Source: Methylotenera_A sp044228245
Lineage (GTDB): Bacteria; Pseudomonadota; Gammaproteobacteria; Burkholderiales; Methylophilaceae
Length of the DNA stretch: 64,000 bases
Assembly (NCBI GenBank): GCA_044228245.1
Contig: JBGAVG010000007.1
Location: 62,001 to 126,000, forward strand
Reading direction: 5' to 3'
Shown: positions 42,749 to 51,228 of the stretch, in pieces
Numbering within the stretch: position 1 is the first letter of the stretch
Layout of the letters: the number at the start of each line of letters is the position of its first letter
Notes under the pieces: generated by a model
Database searches by the model: none
What the model was told of the DNA's origin: nothing
What the model saw: the letters and a program-made list of their open reading frames with translations, nothing else
Program-made: the position numbers and the translations under genes

Positions 42749-44158
42749 ATGAATTTTTTAACACAGTTTCGATTTTCCCTGATTTTTGGTTTTGCGTTGC
42801 TTGCAGGGTGCAGCACGCTTACGGAGTTAAGGTCAGATCTTGCCGATAAAGTATTCGGCCGCGAACCGCCTAATCCACCGGCGGTGCTGGAGGAGATCAC
42901 GCCAACCTATACAGCAAAAATTGACTGGTCCGGCAATGTAGGAAAAACCGAAAGGTACGATTACACCCCAGCATTGGATTCCAGCACAGTGTATGCCGCG
43001 AACGCAGCAGGCGAGATCGCAAAGCTGGATATTGCCAACGGCCGCCAGGTATGGCGCGTGAAAGTGGGCGAGCCGGTCAGCGGTGGCGTCGGGATTGGTG
43101 CCGGCATTATATTGGTAGGTACCAATAAAGGTAACGTTCATGCGTATGACGCTGCAGGAAAACCGCTCTGGAAAGCCAAAGTCACCAGCGAGATTCTGAG
43201 CGTGCCGCGCTATTTTGATGGCATGGTCATTGTGCGTACCGGGGATAACCGTATCTTCGGCCTCGATGCGACCGACGGCAGCCGAAAATGGGTGTATGAG
43301 CGTATTAATCCGGCACTGACTTTAAGAAGCAGTGTGGGCATCGTGGTGGATGGCGGCGCGGTATATGCGGGGTTTGCAGGCGGTAAACTGGTTGCGATTC
43401 GCGCGGACAATGGCAAATTGCTATGGGAGGCTACCGTCGCGCAACCCAAAGGCGTCACTGAAATTGAACGTATTGCCGATATTACCAGCCTGCCGGTGGT
43501 TGATGGCCCGCTGGTGTACGCCGTAGCGTATCAAGGTAAAATAGCTGCGGTAGACCGCACCAATGGCCGTGTTGTGTGGAACCGGGATATTTCCAGCTAT
43601 AGCGGTTTAAATGCCGAGGATGCCAAGATATTCGTATCGCATACGCTGGGTGCGGTTTATGCGCTGGATTACTCCACGGGTAAAACCTTCTGGCGTCAGG
43701 GCGCACTCGCGAATCGCCGCCTGACCGCGCCGTTACCAATGGGCAGCGTGATTGCGGTGGGTGATTTGGAGGGCTATGTACACTTTTTAACGCGGGATGA
43801 AGGCAAGTTTGCCGCGAGGATCAAGCTGGATAGCAACGCTGTCATGGCGCTCGTTCCCGGCGCTGCTTCAACACAACTCATCGCAGAAACACGCGATGGC
43901 GGCTTATATGCAATCAGTGTTGCAGAGAAAAATATCAAGTCAGCGCCTGCAACTCAAGGGCGGCCTATGCCAGCCCCAGCCGTAGCGCCAGTACCTGAAG
44001 CCGCGACTAGATCTGCCCCAGCTGAACCAGAGGCGCCGAGCACAGAACGCAGTATCCTGTTCAATAACGATTCAATTCTACTGCCCGACCAGAACTCAGA
44101 CCCACAGCCAGATAGTGGTAGCGTGCCAATTATCACGCTACCCAATACAGGGCCTTAA
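42749..44158 (+). CDS. bamB: Outer-membrane protein assembly factor BamB
   Basis: Eight-bladed beta-propeller lipoprotein of the BAM complex. 469 residues; lipobox ALLAGC (Cys21), PQQ-type blade repeats such as IAKLDIANGRQVWRVKVGEP, VHAYDAAGKPLWKAKV, FGLDATDGSRKWVYE and YALDYSTGKTFWRQ. Unusually it carries an extra C-terminal tail of ~85 residues rich in Pro/Ala/Ser/Glu after the last blade (from IKSAPATQGRPMPAPAVAP), which normal BamB (about 390 residues) lacks. Confidence 0.94.
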   Translation: MNFLTQFRFSLIFGFALLAGCSTLTELRSDLADKVFGREPPNPPAVLEEITPTYTAKIDWSGNVGKTERYDYTPALDSSTVYAANAAGEIAKLDIANGRQVWRVKVGEPVSGGVGIGAGIILVGTNKGNVHAYDAAGKPLWKAKVTSEILSVPRYFDGMVIVRTGDNRIFGLDATDGSRKWVYERINPALTLRSSVGIVVDGGAVYAGFAGGKLVAIRADNGKLLWEATVAQPKGVTEIERIADITSLPVVDGPLVYAVAYQGKIAAVDRTNGRVVWNRDISSYSGLNAEDAKIFVSHTLGAVYALDYSTGKTFWRQGALANRRLTAPLPMGSVIAVGDLEGYVHFLTRDEGKFAARIKLDSNAVMALVPGAASTQLIAETRDGGLYAISVAEKNIKSAPATQGRPMPAPAVAPVPEAATRSAPAEPEAPSTERSILFNNDSILLPDQNSDPQPDSGSVPIITLPNTGP

Positions 44159-44167
44159 CCACTCATC

Positions 44168-45616
44168 ATGCTGCCCACCATCGTGCTCGTTGGTCGTCCC
44201 AACGTTGGAAAATCCACTTTATTCAATCGTCTGACCAAAAGCCGTGACGCGCTGGTGGCGGATTTGCCCGGGCTGACGCGCGACCGCCACTACGGGCGCG
44301 GCATCGGCGCCAGCCAGCCTTACCTGGTGATTGATACCGGCGGTTTTGAGCCAACCGCAGAAAGCGGCATTTTAAAAGAGATGGCACGCCAGACTTTGCT
44401 GGCGATTGATGAAGCGGATGTCGTGATTTTTCTGGTGGATGGCCGCGCCGGCATTACCCCGCAGGAATATATCATTGCCGATAAACTGCGCAGGTCGCAG
44501 CGTCCCGTGCTACTGGCAGTGAATAAAACCGAGGGCATGCAAAAAGCGGTGGTGTCGGCAGATTTCCATGAATTAGGGCTTGGCGAGCCGTTATCAATCT
44601 CTTCTGCGCATGGCGAAGGCGTGAAAGACTTGATCGAGCTGGCGCTGGAAAATTTTCCTGAGCCGCAAGAAGATGAAGAAGTTAAACACAATAACAGAGT
44701 GCCGAGAGTGGCCATCGTCGGCCGCCCCAACGTAGGCAAATCGACCTTGGTGAATGCCCTGCTGGGCGAGGAGCGCGTCATTGCTTTTGACGAGCCTGGC
44801 ACCACGCGGGATTCGATTGAAATCGACCTGGAAAAAAACGGCAAACATTATGTGATCATCGATACAGCCGGTGTGCGCAAGCGCGGCAAAGTGTTTGAAT
44901 CAATTGAAAAGTTTTCAGTGGTGAAAACCATGCAGGCGATTGAGGATGCCAATGTGGCGATTCTGGTGGTAGACGCACAAGAGGGCATTACCGAGCAAGA
45001 TGCGCACGTGGCTGCATATATTCTGGATGCAGGGCGTGCCTTGGTGGTGGCGATTAACAAATGGGACGGCCTGAAAGACGATGAGCGCGAGTGGATTAAA
45101 AATGAAATTGATCGCAAACTCCAATTTTTAGATTTTGCCAAATTCCACTATATTTCCGCGCTTCGCAAAAAAGGATTGACCGAACTGTTCACTTCGGTAG
45201 ACGGCGCATTCAAGGCGGCGTTTGCCAAACTGGCTACGCCACAGCTTACGCGTGTGCTGATCGATGCGGTTGCGCAGCACCAGCCGCCGGTCAGCAAGGG
45301 TATTCGTCCAAAATTGCGTTACGCGCATCAGGGCGGCATGAATCCGCCGATTGTGGTGATACATGGCAACCATGTGGATGGTGTAAAAGATAGCTATAAA
45401 CGCTTTTTAGAAGGCGTATTTCGCAAAACTTTCCAGCTGACCGGTACGCCATTACGCGTGCAGTTCAAGCAGGGCGATAATCCGTTTGCAGAACCGGATA
45501 AACGCAAAGCAGGTGAGGGGATTGTGAGCATGCGCCGCCGTAAGACCGCACAGCGTGCTGAATTAAAGGCAAAAAAAGAGGCCGAAGATAAGGGCAGGCG
45601 CGCTAAAAAGCATTGA
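44168..45616 (+). CDS. der: Ribosome-associated GTPase Der (EngA)
   Basis: Essential tandem-GTPase in 50S assembly. 482 residues: two G domains with LVGRPNVGKSTLFNRL and IVGRPNVGKSTLVNALLG, DLPGLTRDRHYG and DEPGTTRDSIEI-DTAG, NKTEG and NKWDGL, followed by the KH-like domain (PNPIVVIHG-like NPPIVVIHGNHVDGVKDSYK) and a basic Lys-rich tail. Last gene of the plus-strand run. The hfq-hflX pair that commonly follows der is 17.5 kb away. Confidence 0.98.
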   Translation: MLPTIVLVGRPNVGKSTLFNRLTKSRDALVADLPGLTRDRHYGRGIGASQPYLVIDTGGFEPTAESGILKEMARQTLLAIDEADVVIFLVDGRAGITPQEYIIADKLRRSQRPVLLAVNKTEGMQKAVVSADFHELGLGEPLSISSAHGEGVKDLIELALENFPEPQEDEEVKHNNRVPRVAIVGRPNVGKSTLVNALLGEERVIAFDEPGTTRDSIEIDLEKNGKHYVIIDTAGVRKRGKVFESIEKFSVVKTMQAIEDANVAILVVDAQEGITEQDAHVAAYILDAGRALVVAINKWDGLKDDEREWIKNEIDRKLQFLDFAKFHYISALRKKGLTELFTSVDGAFKAAFAKLATPQLTRVLIDAVAQHQPPVSKGIRPKLRYAHQGGMNPPIVVIHGNHVDGVKDSYKRFLEGVFRKTFQLTGTPLRVQFKQGDNPFAEPDKRKAGEGIVSMRRRKTAQRAELKAKKEAEDKGRRAKKH

Positions 45617-45648
45617 GTTTCATGTCCGCAAACATGTTCGGACGAGGT

Positions 45649-45969
45649 CTATTTTTCCTGCAGCTTATTTTCCTCAGGTAATTCATAAGGGTCTGCCACA
45701 TAGGCCGGCCCTTTCATGAGCATGACGACAATGCATCCAATGGCGGTTGCGCCTACAAAGAACCAGTAGCTGAAGAGAAGCCCCAGGCACTGGTAAATAA
45801 TTTTCTGCTGTACCGGGCTCAGCGTGGCGTTGTTAAAATAAATACTGAGTATGATGGCAGCGAGTGGCGCTGTGCCCAGCAGAAATATCACCGGTATTTT
45901 TTTGAACAACACCCACTCAAATCCTGATGGTGATCTGGTGTATCCCGGTAATTTGTTAAGCAGGCCCAT
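45649..45969 (-). CDS. Small membrane protein, function unknown
   Basis: 106 residues from the ATG at 45969 (MGLLNKLPGYTRSPSGFEWV). Two clear membrane helices (IPVIFLLGTAPLAAIILSIY and GLLFSYWFFVGATAIGCIVV), with a charged C-terminal tail. The longer frame to 46011 would use GTG and overlap bamD. It lies directly downstream of bamD, 12 bases after its stop, and may share its transcript. I recognise no family. Confidence 0.7.
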   Translation of the reverse strand: MGLLNKLPGYTRSPSGFEWVLFKKIPVIFLLGTAPLAAIILSIYFNNATLSPVQQKIIYQCLGLLFSYWFFVGATAIGCIVVMLMKGPAYVADPYELPEENKLQEK

Positions 45970-45980
45970 AAGTGGAGTTT

Positions 45981-46805
45981 TTAATAGAGGCTTTCCCAGA
46001 ACTTCCACCACACGCGTTCGTCCTCAGTCACTTTTCCGGTCACCATCGGATTTTGCGGATAGTTGGTTTTTAGCACGCGCAGGGTGTCTTCTTTCAAATC
46101 CTGCAAGTCCATGTGGTCGTAAGCGCTGATACTGATGACAAGCGCTTCTTCGACAGAAACGGAGTTTGGATAATATTCCAGCACATATTTGGCACGGTTA
46201 AGTGCGGCCAGATAGGCCTGGCGCTTCATGTAATAACGCGCCACGTGCATTTCGTGCTGGGAAAGCGTGTTCACGAGGTACACCATGCGCTGGGTGGCAT
46301 CTTTATAGTAGCGGCTTTTCGGGTAACGTTCGGTGAGCTCTTTAAATGCGGCGAATGAAAGTTTAAGCGCCTTCGGGTCACGGTCGCTGATTTCCTGTGC
46401 GGTCGCTTTTTCGATAATGCCGCGCTCGTTAAAGCTGGACAGGCCTTTTAGATAATAGGCGTAATCAACGTTGGGATGATTGGGATGCAGCTTAATGAAA
46501 CGATCTGCCGCGGCCACGCTGGAAACAGGGTCGCCTTTTTTATAGTAGGCGTAGGCAATCTCAAGCTGCGCTTGCGTTGCATATTTGCCGTGTGGAAAGC
46601 GTGATTCCAGTTGAAAATAGCCAATGGCTTTGTCATAATCCTTGTCGATCATTTTGGCTTCGCCTTCCTGGTAGATGCGCTCAGCTTGCCAGCCTTTGGT
46701 GTCATCCAGTTCAGTGGGGTCGCCGAAAATAGCGCACGCTTGCATAAATAAAGCTAAAAGCCCAATGGATAAAAGCGGTAAAATACGTTTCACGATATAT
46801 TTCAA
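45981..46805 (-). CDS. bamD: Outer-membrane protein assembly factor BamD
   Basis: Essential TPR lipoprotein of the BAM complex. Lipobox ALFMQAC, then GWQAERIYQEGEAKMIDKDY, ATQAQLEIAYAYYKKGDPVS, RFIKLHPNHPNVDYAYYLKG and RYPKSRYYKDATQRMVYLVN, all characteristic. I take the TTG at 46805 as start (CAGG 8 bases upstream, about 274 residues). The frame is open to 46850, but the intermediate ATG at 46835 overlaps a perfect TATAAT (46834-46839, minus), which is better read as the promoter. Confidence 0.93.
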   Translation of the reverse strand: MKYIVKRILPLLSIGLLALFMQACAIFGDPTELDDTKGWQAERIYQEGEAKMIDKDYDKAIGYFQLESRFPHGKYATQAQLEIAYAYYKKGDPVSSVAAADRFIKLHPNHPNVDYAYYLKGLSSFNERGIIEKATAQEISDRDPKALKLSFAAFKELTERYPKSRYYKDATQRMVYLVNTLSQHEMHVARYYMKRQAYLAALNRAKYVLEYYPNSVSVEEALVISISAYDHMDLQDLKEDTLRVLKTNYPQNPMVTGKVTEDERVWWKFWESLY

Positions 46806-46833
46806 AATGAAAACCTGCAAATTAATTTGTTTC

Positions 46834-46839
46834 ATTATA
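46834..46839 (-). promoter_or_regulatory. Candidate -10 box of bamD
   Basis: Minus strand reads CAGTTATAATG: a consensus TATAAT whose transcript would begin about 7 bases later and leave a ~20-base leader before the TTG start of bamD. It lies next to the divergent rluD start. Confidence 0.5.
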
Positions 46840-46861
46840 ACTGATGCCAAAGAAAAAGCCG

Positions 46862-47947
46862 ATGCAAACGAAGACAGATATTACGCTTAACATCCCCATG
46901 CATTTGGGTGGCGAGCGGTTGGACATCGCATTGCAGAAAATGTTGCCCGAGCATTCGCGCAGCCGTTTGCAGGCTTGGATAAAAGCCGGCCTGGTGACTT
47001 TGAATAACGAAGCCACAACTGCCAAAACCAAGGTGTGGGGCGGCGAAAAAGTGAATGTGAAGCCACAGGACAATCCGCAGGAACAGGCGTTTTTGCCGGA
47101 AAACATTCCGCTGAATATTGTGTACGAAGATGACGAATTGCTGGTGATCAACAAGCCTGCCGGTTTGGTGGTGCACCCTGCAGCGGGTAACTGGAGCGGT
47201 ACCTTGCTGAATGCCTTGCTGTATCACGCGCCGCAATTGGCAGAAATACCCCGTTGCGGCATCGTGCACCGGCTGGACAAAGACACCAGCGGTTTGCTGG
47301 TGGTGGCAAAAACGCTGGAAGCGCAGACCAGCCTGGTGCGCCAGTTGCAGGCGCGCACGGTGAAGCGTGAATACCGGGCGATTGTATGGGGACAGATCTG
47401 GCGCAACGGCGCAATCAACCAGCCCATCGGGCGTCATCCGCATGCGCGCACCAAGATGGCGGTCACCCGTACGGGCAAACCCGCGGTGACGCACTACGAG
47501 GTGCTGGAACGCTTTGGCGTGCATACTTACTTGCGCTGTGTGTTAGAAACAGGCCGTACCCACCAGATTCGCGTGCATTTGCAATTCCTCAAGGCACCAA
47601 TGCTGGGCGATCCTGTCTATGGCATAGGCAATATCATTCCACATAAACTCATGACGCAGACCTTGAAAGATGCGGTTTCCGGCTTTAAGCGCCAGGCGCT
47701 GCATGCGATCAGACTGGGGCTGATTCACCCCAAGACTCACCAGCCGATGGAATGGCAGATCGAGTTGGCGGCTGACATGAAAGCCTTGCTGGAAGCCATG
47801 CGCCACGAAGATGTAGTAGAGGAAGCCATGCCGGAGTTCTTGCCGCCAGAATTCTTACCGGAAGACCAGCCGTATGAATACGATGAATCGGATGAAGATT
47901 GGGATGGTTTTGACGATGAGGACGAATTAGATGTTGAAGAAGAGTGA
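46862..47947 (+). CDS. rluD: 23S rRNA pseudouridine(1911/1915/1917) synthase RluD
   Basis: Makes pseudouridines in helix 69 of 23S rRNA. About 361 residues: S4-like domain (GGERLDIALQKMLPEHSRSR), catalytic domain with Asp in GIVHRLDKDTSGLLVVAKT, and ETGRTHQIRVHLQFLKAPML. The C-terminus is very acidic (YEYDESDEDWDGFDDEDELD). The ATG at 46862 leaves 17 residues before the ERLD motif as in E. coli; an ATG at 46844 is also in frame. Its end overlaps pgeF by 17 bases. Confidence 0.95.
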   Translation: MQTKTDITLNIPMHLGGERLDIALQKMLPEHSRSRLQAWIKAGLVTLNNEATTAKTKVWGGEKVNVKPQDNPQEQAFLPENIPLNIVYEDDELLVINKPAGLVVHPAAGNWSGTLLNALLYHAPQLAEIPRCGIVHRLDKDTSGLLVVAKTLEAQTSLVRQLQARTVKREYRAIVWGQIWRNGAINQPIGRHPHARTKMAVTRTGKPAVTHYEVLERFGVHTYLRCVLETGRTHQIRVHLQFLKAPMLGDPVYGIGNIIPHKLMTQTLKDAVSGFKRQALHAIRLGLIHPKTHQPMEWQIELAADMKALLEAMRHEDVVEEAMPEFLPPEFLPEDQPYEYDESDEDWDGFDDEDELDVEEE

Positions 47948-48671
47948 CTTCATTGTCCCCGATTGGCCAGCGCCGTCCAATGTGCATGCATTGCAGACCA
48001 CGCGCGTTGGCGGCGTTAGCCGTGCGCCATACGACACGCTGAACCTGGGCAGCCATGTCGGCGATGACCCGCTTAATGTGGCTGCAAACCGTCAACTACT
48101 GAGCCCTTTTGTGCCCAGCGAGCCGGTATGGCTGAATCAGGTACACGGCACGTTGACGATAGACGCAGAAACTGCCGGTTGCGCGCCACCGGATGCAGAC
48201 GCTAGCTACACGCAGCAGCGTAATGTGGTTTGTGCCACCATGACGGCAGATTGCCTGCCGCTGCTTTTCTGTAACCAGGCAGGCACTGAAGTCGCTGCCG
48301 TGCATGCGGGCTGGAAAGGCCTGCTGGACGGCGTGATTGAATCCGCGCTGGACAGAATGCAATCCAAACCCACTGAGATTTTAGTCTGGCTCGGCCCCGC
48401 CATTGGCCCACAGGCATTTGAGGTCGGTGTTGAAGTACGCGATGCTTTCATCAAAAAACTGGCGCTTGCCGAAACTGCATTTCAGCCGCACGGCGAAAAA
48501 TGGCTGGGCGATATGTTCATGCTGGCCAGACAACGCCTTGCCGAGCGTGGCGTGATGCAGGTGTATGGCGGCAGCGTTTGCACGTATAGCAATCCTGAGC
48601 GCTTCTTTTCATTTCGGCGCGACAATGTCACCGGACGCATGGCGACGCTGATCTGGTTAGGGAACCTCTGA
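47931..48671 (+). CDS. pgeF: Peptidoglycan editing factor PgeF (laccase-domain, YfiH)
   Basis: Removes L-Ser-containing mis-synthesised muropeptide precursors; also described as a multicopper polyphenol oxidase. 246 residues: LQTTRVGGVSRAPYDTLNLG, the Zn/Cu-site Cys in TMTADCLPLLF, VAAVHAGWKGLLDGVIESAL, GPAIGPQAFEVGVEVRDAF, and CTYSNPERFFSFRRD. Only the last four codons (GNL and stop) come from the MITE-like element inserted at 48659. bamD-rluD-pgeF neighbourhood is conserved in Proteobacteria. Confidence 0.95.
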   Translation: MLKKSDFIVPDWPAPSNVHALQTTRVGGVSRAPYDTLNLGSHVGDDPLNVAANRQLLSPFVPSEPVWLNQVHGTLTIDAETAGCAPPDADASYTQQRNVVCATMTADCLPLLFCNQAGTEVAAVHAGWKGLLDGVIESALDRMQSKPTEILVWLGPAIGPQAFEVGVEVRDAFIKKLALAETAFQPHGEKWLGDMFMLARQRLAERGVMQVYGGSVCTYSNPERFFSFRRDNVTGRMATLIWLGNL

Positions 48672-48935
48672 TTAAGTCCCACATGGCCACGCACTCGGCT
48701 TCGCGGGATGGGATTGCAAGGAAGGCTTCGATACAAATGGTTATTCCCTTTGTGAGGAGCCTGACACCGCAGACCGCCTGCAAAGCCAGCGCCCATATGG
48801 GTTGCGTTAAATTTGAGCGCTTGCCTTGTTGCATCGCTTGGCTTCGTAGAATAACTACGACCTGCGCGATGCGTCGTGCAATCATCTCAAATTTAACGGC
48901 AACGTGGCTGATGGCGGGCTTAATCAGAGGTTCCT
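48659..48935. mobile_element. 277-bp MITE-like element with TGGTT target duplication
   Basis: Terminal inverted repeats AGGGAACCTCTGATTAAG (left) and, read inward from the right, AGGAACCTCTGATTAAG. TGGTT stands directly outside both ends (48654-48658 and 48936-48940). Internally, GTTAAATTTGAG (about 48806) and CTCAAATTTAAC (about 48886) form a second fold-back. There is no transposase. The terminal sequence resembles IS5-group ends in outline, which is a tentative comparison. Confidence 0.8.
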
Positions 48936-48940
48936 TGGTT

Positions 48941-48946
48941 TATAAT
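48941..48946 (+). promoter_or_regulatory. TATAAT box between the MITE and the ZIP gene
   Basis: Perfect -10 hexamer one base after the right target duplication and 27 bases before the ZIP start. Any -35 box would fall inside the element's terminal repeat (GCTTAA at a 17-base spacing), so the insertion may have remodelled this promoter. Confidence 0.4.
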
Positions 48947-48972
48947 GCTACAACTTTTTTCTGTATTGATTC

Positions 48973-49854
48973 ATGACCATTCCTGACTTTTCCGTTTTAC
49001 TCTGGATTGTAATATTCAGCCTCATTGGCGGCATTTTAAGTGTGGCAGGGGCCGCTTTGGTAGCCCTGAATGCACGCATCACCGCCATCCCGATGCTGAT
49101 CAGCTACGCCATTGGTGCAATGCTTGGCGCGGTATTTTTAGAAATTCTGCCCGAAGCGATAAAAATCGCAAGCAATGTGCAAACCATGACGGCTACGGTG
49201 CTGTTCGGTATTTTGCTGTTTTTTACGCTTGAAAAACTGGTGATATGGCGGCATTGCCATGGCGACCATTGCGAAGTGCATGCGATTCATACCGAGGAGG
49301 AATGCCCGGAAACGCATCCGCATACCACCAAATATAAGCCGGTCAGCGTGAAACAGCCTTTGGTGAACTTGCATGCTGCAAACCATCACGCCCATGCGCA
49401 TGACCATGGGCGCAGCGGTATGATGGTGATGATAGGCGACACGTTTCATAACTTTGTCGATGGCATTTTGATCGCCTCAGCTTTTATGGTCGATGTAAAA
49501 GTCGGGATTGTAACGGCGATTGCGATTATCGCGCATGAAATTCCGCAGGAAGTGGGCGATTTTTTAATCCTGCTGCATTCAGGCTACAGCAAAAAACAGG
49601 CATTCATCTTTAATCTGGTATCCAGTTTTGCAACCGTTGTTGGCGGTGCCATTGCTTATTTTGCCCTGAGTCATGTGCAGGGCTGGATTCCCACCATTTT
49701 GGGCTTAGCCGCTTCAAGTATGCTTTATGTAGCAGTGGCGGATTTAATTCCCAGCTTGCATAAGCGCACCGAACTGCACGCTACCATTTCGCAACTCGTG
49801 CTGATTGCCTGTGGTGTAGCCTCGATTTGGCTGGCAGGCCATTTTTTAGAATAG
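48973..49854 (+). CDS. ZIP-family divalent metal transporter
   Basis: Imports zinc or related divalent metals. 293 residues, about eight membrane helices. The metal-site motifs are HNFVDGILIASAF (helix IV) and HEIPQEVGDFLIL (helix V). The loop between helices III and IV is His-rich (RHCHGDHCEVHAIH, NHHAHAHDHGR), as expected for a metal-sensing or feeding loop. It overlaps nothing but rimO follows with only a few bases, so they are likely cotranscribed. Confidence 0.93.
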   Translation: MTIPDFSVLLWIVIFSLIGGILSVAGAALVALNARITAIPMLISYAIGAMLGAVFLEILPEAIKIASNVQTMTATVLFGILLFFTLEKLVIWRHCHGDHCEVHAIHTEEECPETHPHTTKYKPVSVKQPLVNLHAANHHAHAHDHGRSGMMVMIGDTFHNFVDGILIASAFMVDVKVGIVTAIAIIAHEIPQEVGDFLILLHSGYSKKQAFIFNLVSSFATVVGGAIAYFALSHVQGWIPTILGLAASSMLYVAVADLIPSLHKRTELHATISQLVLIACGVASIWLAGHFLE

Positions 49855-49863
49855 TTGGACTAT

Positions 49864-51216
49864 ATGAAAACTCCTACATCCATTGCACCAAAAGTCGGTT
49901 TCGTTTCCCTGGGCTGCCCCAAGGCGGGCTCGGATGCCGAGCGCATTCTTACGCAATTACGGGCAGAAGGCTACGAAATCAGTCCAACTTACGAAGATTC
50001 CGATTTGGTTGTTGTCAACACCTGCGGTTTTATCGATAGCGCAGTGGAAGAATCGCTGGATGCGATTGGCGAAGCGATTAACAAAAACGGCAAAGTCATC
50101 GTTACAGGATGCCTGGGCGCAAAAAAGGGCGTGGTAGAAGCTGCGCATCCTAGCGTATTGGCCGTGACTGGCCCGCACGCGCTGGAAGAAGTGATGACGG
50201 CGGTACATGCCAACCTGCCTAAATTGCACGATCCCTATACTGACTTGGTGCCGCCGCAAGGCGTACGTCTTACACCTAGCCATTACGCATATTTAAAGAT
50301 TTCGGAAGGCTGTAACCACCGCTGCAGTTTCTGCATCATCCCCAGCCTGCGCGGCGATCTGGTCAGCCGCCCAATTGGCGAAGTCATGAACGAAGCGGAA
50401 AACTTGGTCAATGCAGGCGTGAGCGAGATTTTAGTCATCTCGCAAGATACCAGTGCTTATGGCGTCGATGTGAAATATAGAAGCGGTTTCTGGAATGGCC
50501 GCCCCATTAAAACGCGCATGACAGAGCTTACCAAAGCACTGAGTGAATTAGGCGTGTGGGTGCGTTTGCACTATGTGTACCCATATCCGCATGTGGATGA
50601 AGTGATTCCGTTGATGGCGGACGGTCTGATTCTGCCGTATCTGGATGTGCCGTTCCAACACGCCAGCCCGCGTATTCTCAAGGCCATGAAACGCCCTGCA
50701 AGCAGCGAGAACAATCTAGCGCGCATCAAGGCATGGCGTGAAATCTGCCCGGATATCACTGTGAGAAGTACCTTTATTGCCGGCTTTCCAGGCGAGACGG
50801 AAGACGATTTCCAGCAACTGCTCGATTTCCTAGAAGAAGCGCAACTGGATAGAGTGGGTTGTTTTGCCTATTCTGCGGTGGATGGCGCCAAAGCCAATGA
50901 ACTGCCAGACCAGGTGCCGGAAGAAGTGAAACAGGAGCGCCTAAGCCGCTTTATGGCGGTGCAGGAGCGCATCAGTGCCGCCAAACTGCATGCCAAAATC
51001 GGCAGCATTCAGACCGTGTTGGTGGATGAGATTGTGCATGATGCCGAAGGTAATATCGAAGCCATTGGCCGCACCAAAGCCGATGCGCCGGAGATTGATG
51101 GCGTGGTGTATCTGGAAGATGCCGAAGGTTTAACGCCGGGGGATTTTGTAGAAGTTGAGATTTATAGTGCGGATGGACATGATTTGAGGGGTGGGCCACC
51201 GAGGAGTTTCAAGTGA
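49864..51216 (+). CDS. rimO: Ribosomal protein S12 methylthiotransferase RimO
   Basis: Radical-SAM enzyme adding a methylthio group to Asp88 of S12. About 450 residues: UPF0004 domain (VGFVSLGCPKAGSDAERIL, VVNTCGFIDSAVEES), radical-SAM CxxxCxxC in EGCNHRCSFCIIPSLRGDL, and TRAM domain at the C-terminus (TVLVDEIVHDAEG to FVEVEIYSADGHDL). The second Cys motif here reads GCPKAGSD where many homologues have GCPKNLVD. ATG at 49864 is preferred over TTG at 49855. Confidence 0.96.
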   Translation: MKTPTSIAPKVGFVSLGCPKAGSDAERILTQLRAEGYEISPTYEDSDLVVVNTCGFIDSAVEESLDAIGEAINKNGKVIVTGCLGAKKGVVEAAHPSVLAVTGPHALEEVMTAVHANLPKLHDPYTDLVPPQGVRLTPSHYAYLKISEGCNHRCSFCIIPSLRGDLVSRPIGEVMNEAENLVNAGVSEILVISQDTSAYGVDVKYRSGFWNGRPIKTRMTELTKALSELGVWVRLHYVYPYPHVDEVIPLMADGLILPYLDVPFQHASPRILKAMKRPASSENNLARIKAWREICPDITVRSTFIAGFPGETEDDFQQLLDFLEEAQLDRVGCFAYSAVDGAKANELPDQVPEEVKQERLSRFMAVQERISAAKLHAKIGSIQTVLVDEIVHDAEGNIEAIGRTKADAPEIDGVVYLEDAEGLTPGDFVEVEIYSADGHDLRGGPPRSFK

Positions 51217-51228
51217 TAGGATAAACTA

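Noticed and set aside
45624..45643. Terminator after der
   Set aside because: GTCCG and CGGAC can pair, but the stem is only 5 bp and the T-run is 6-7 bases away; too weak to call.
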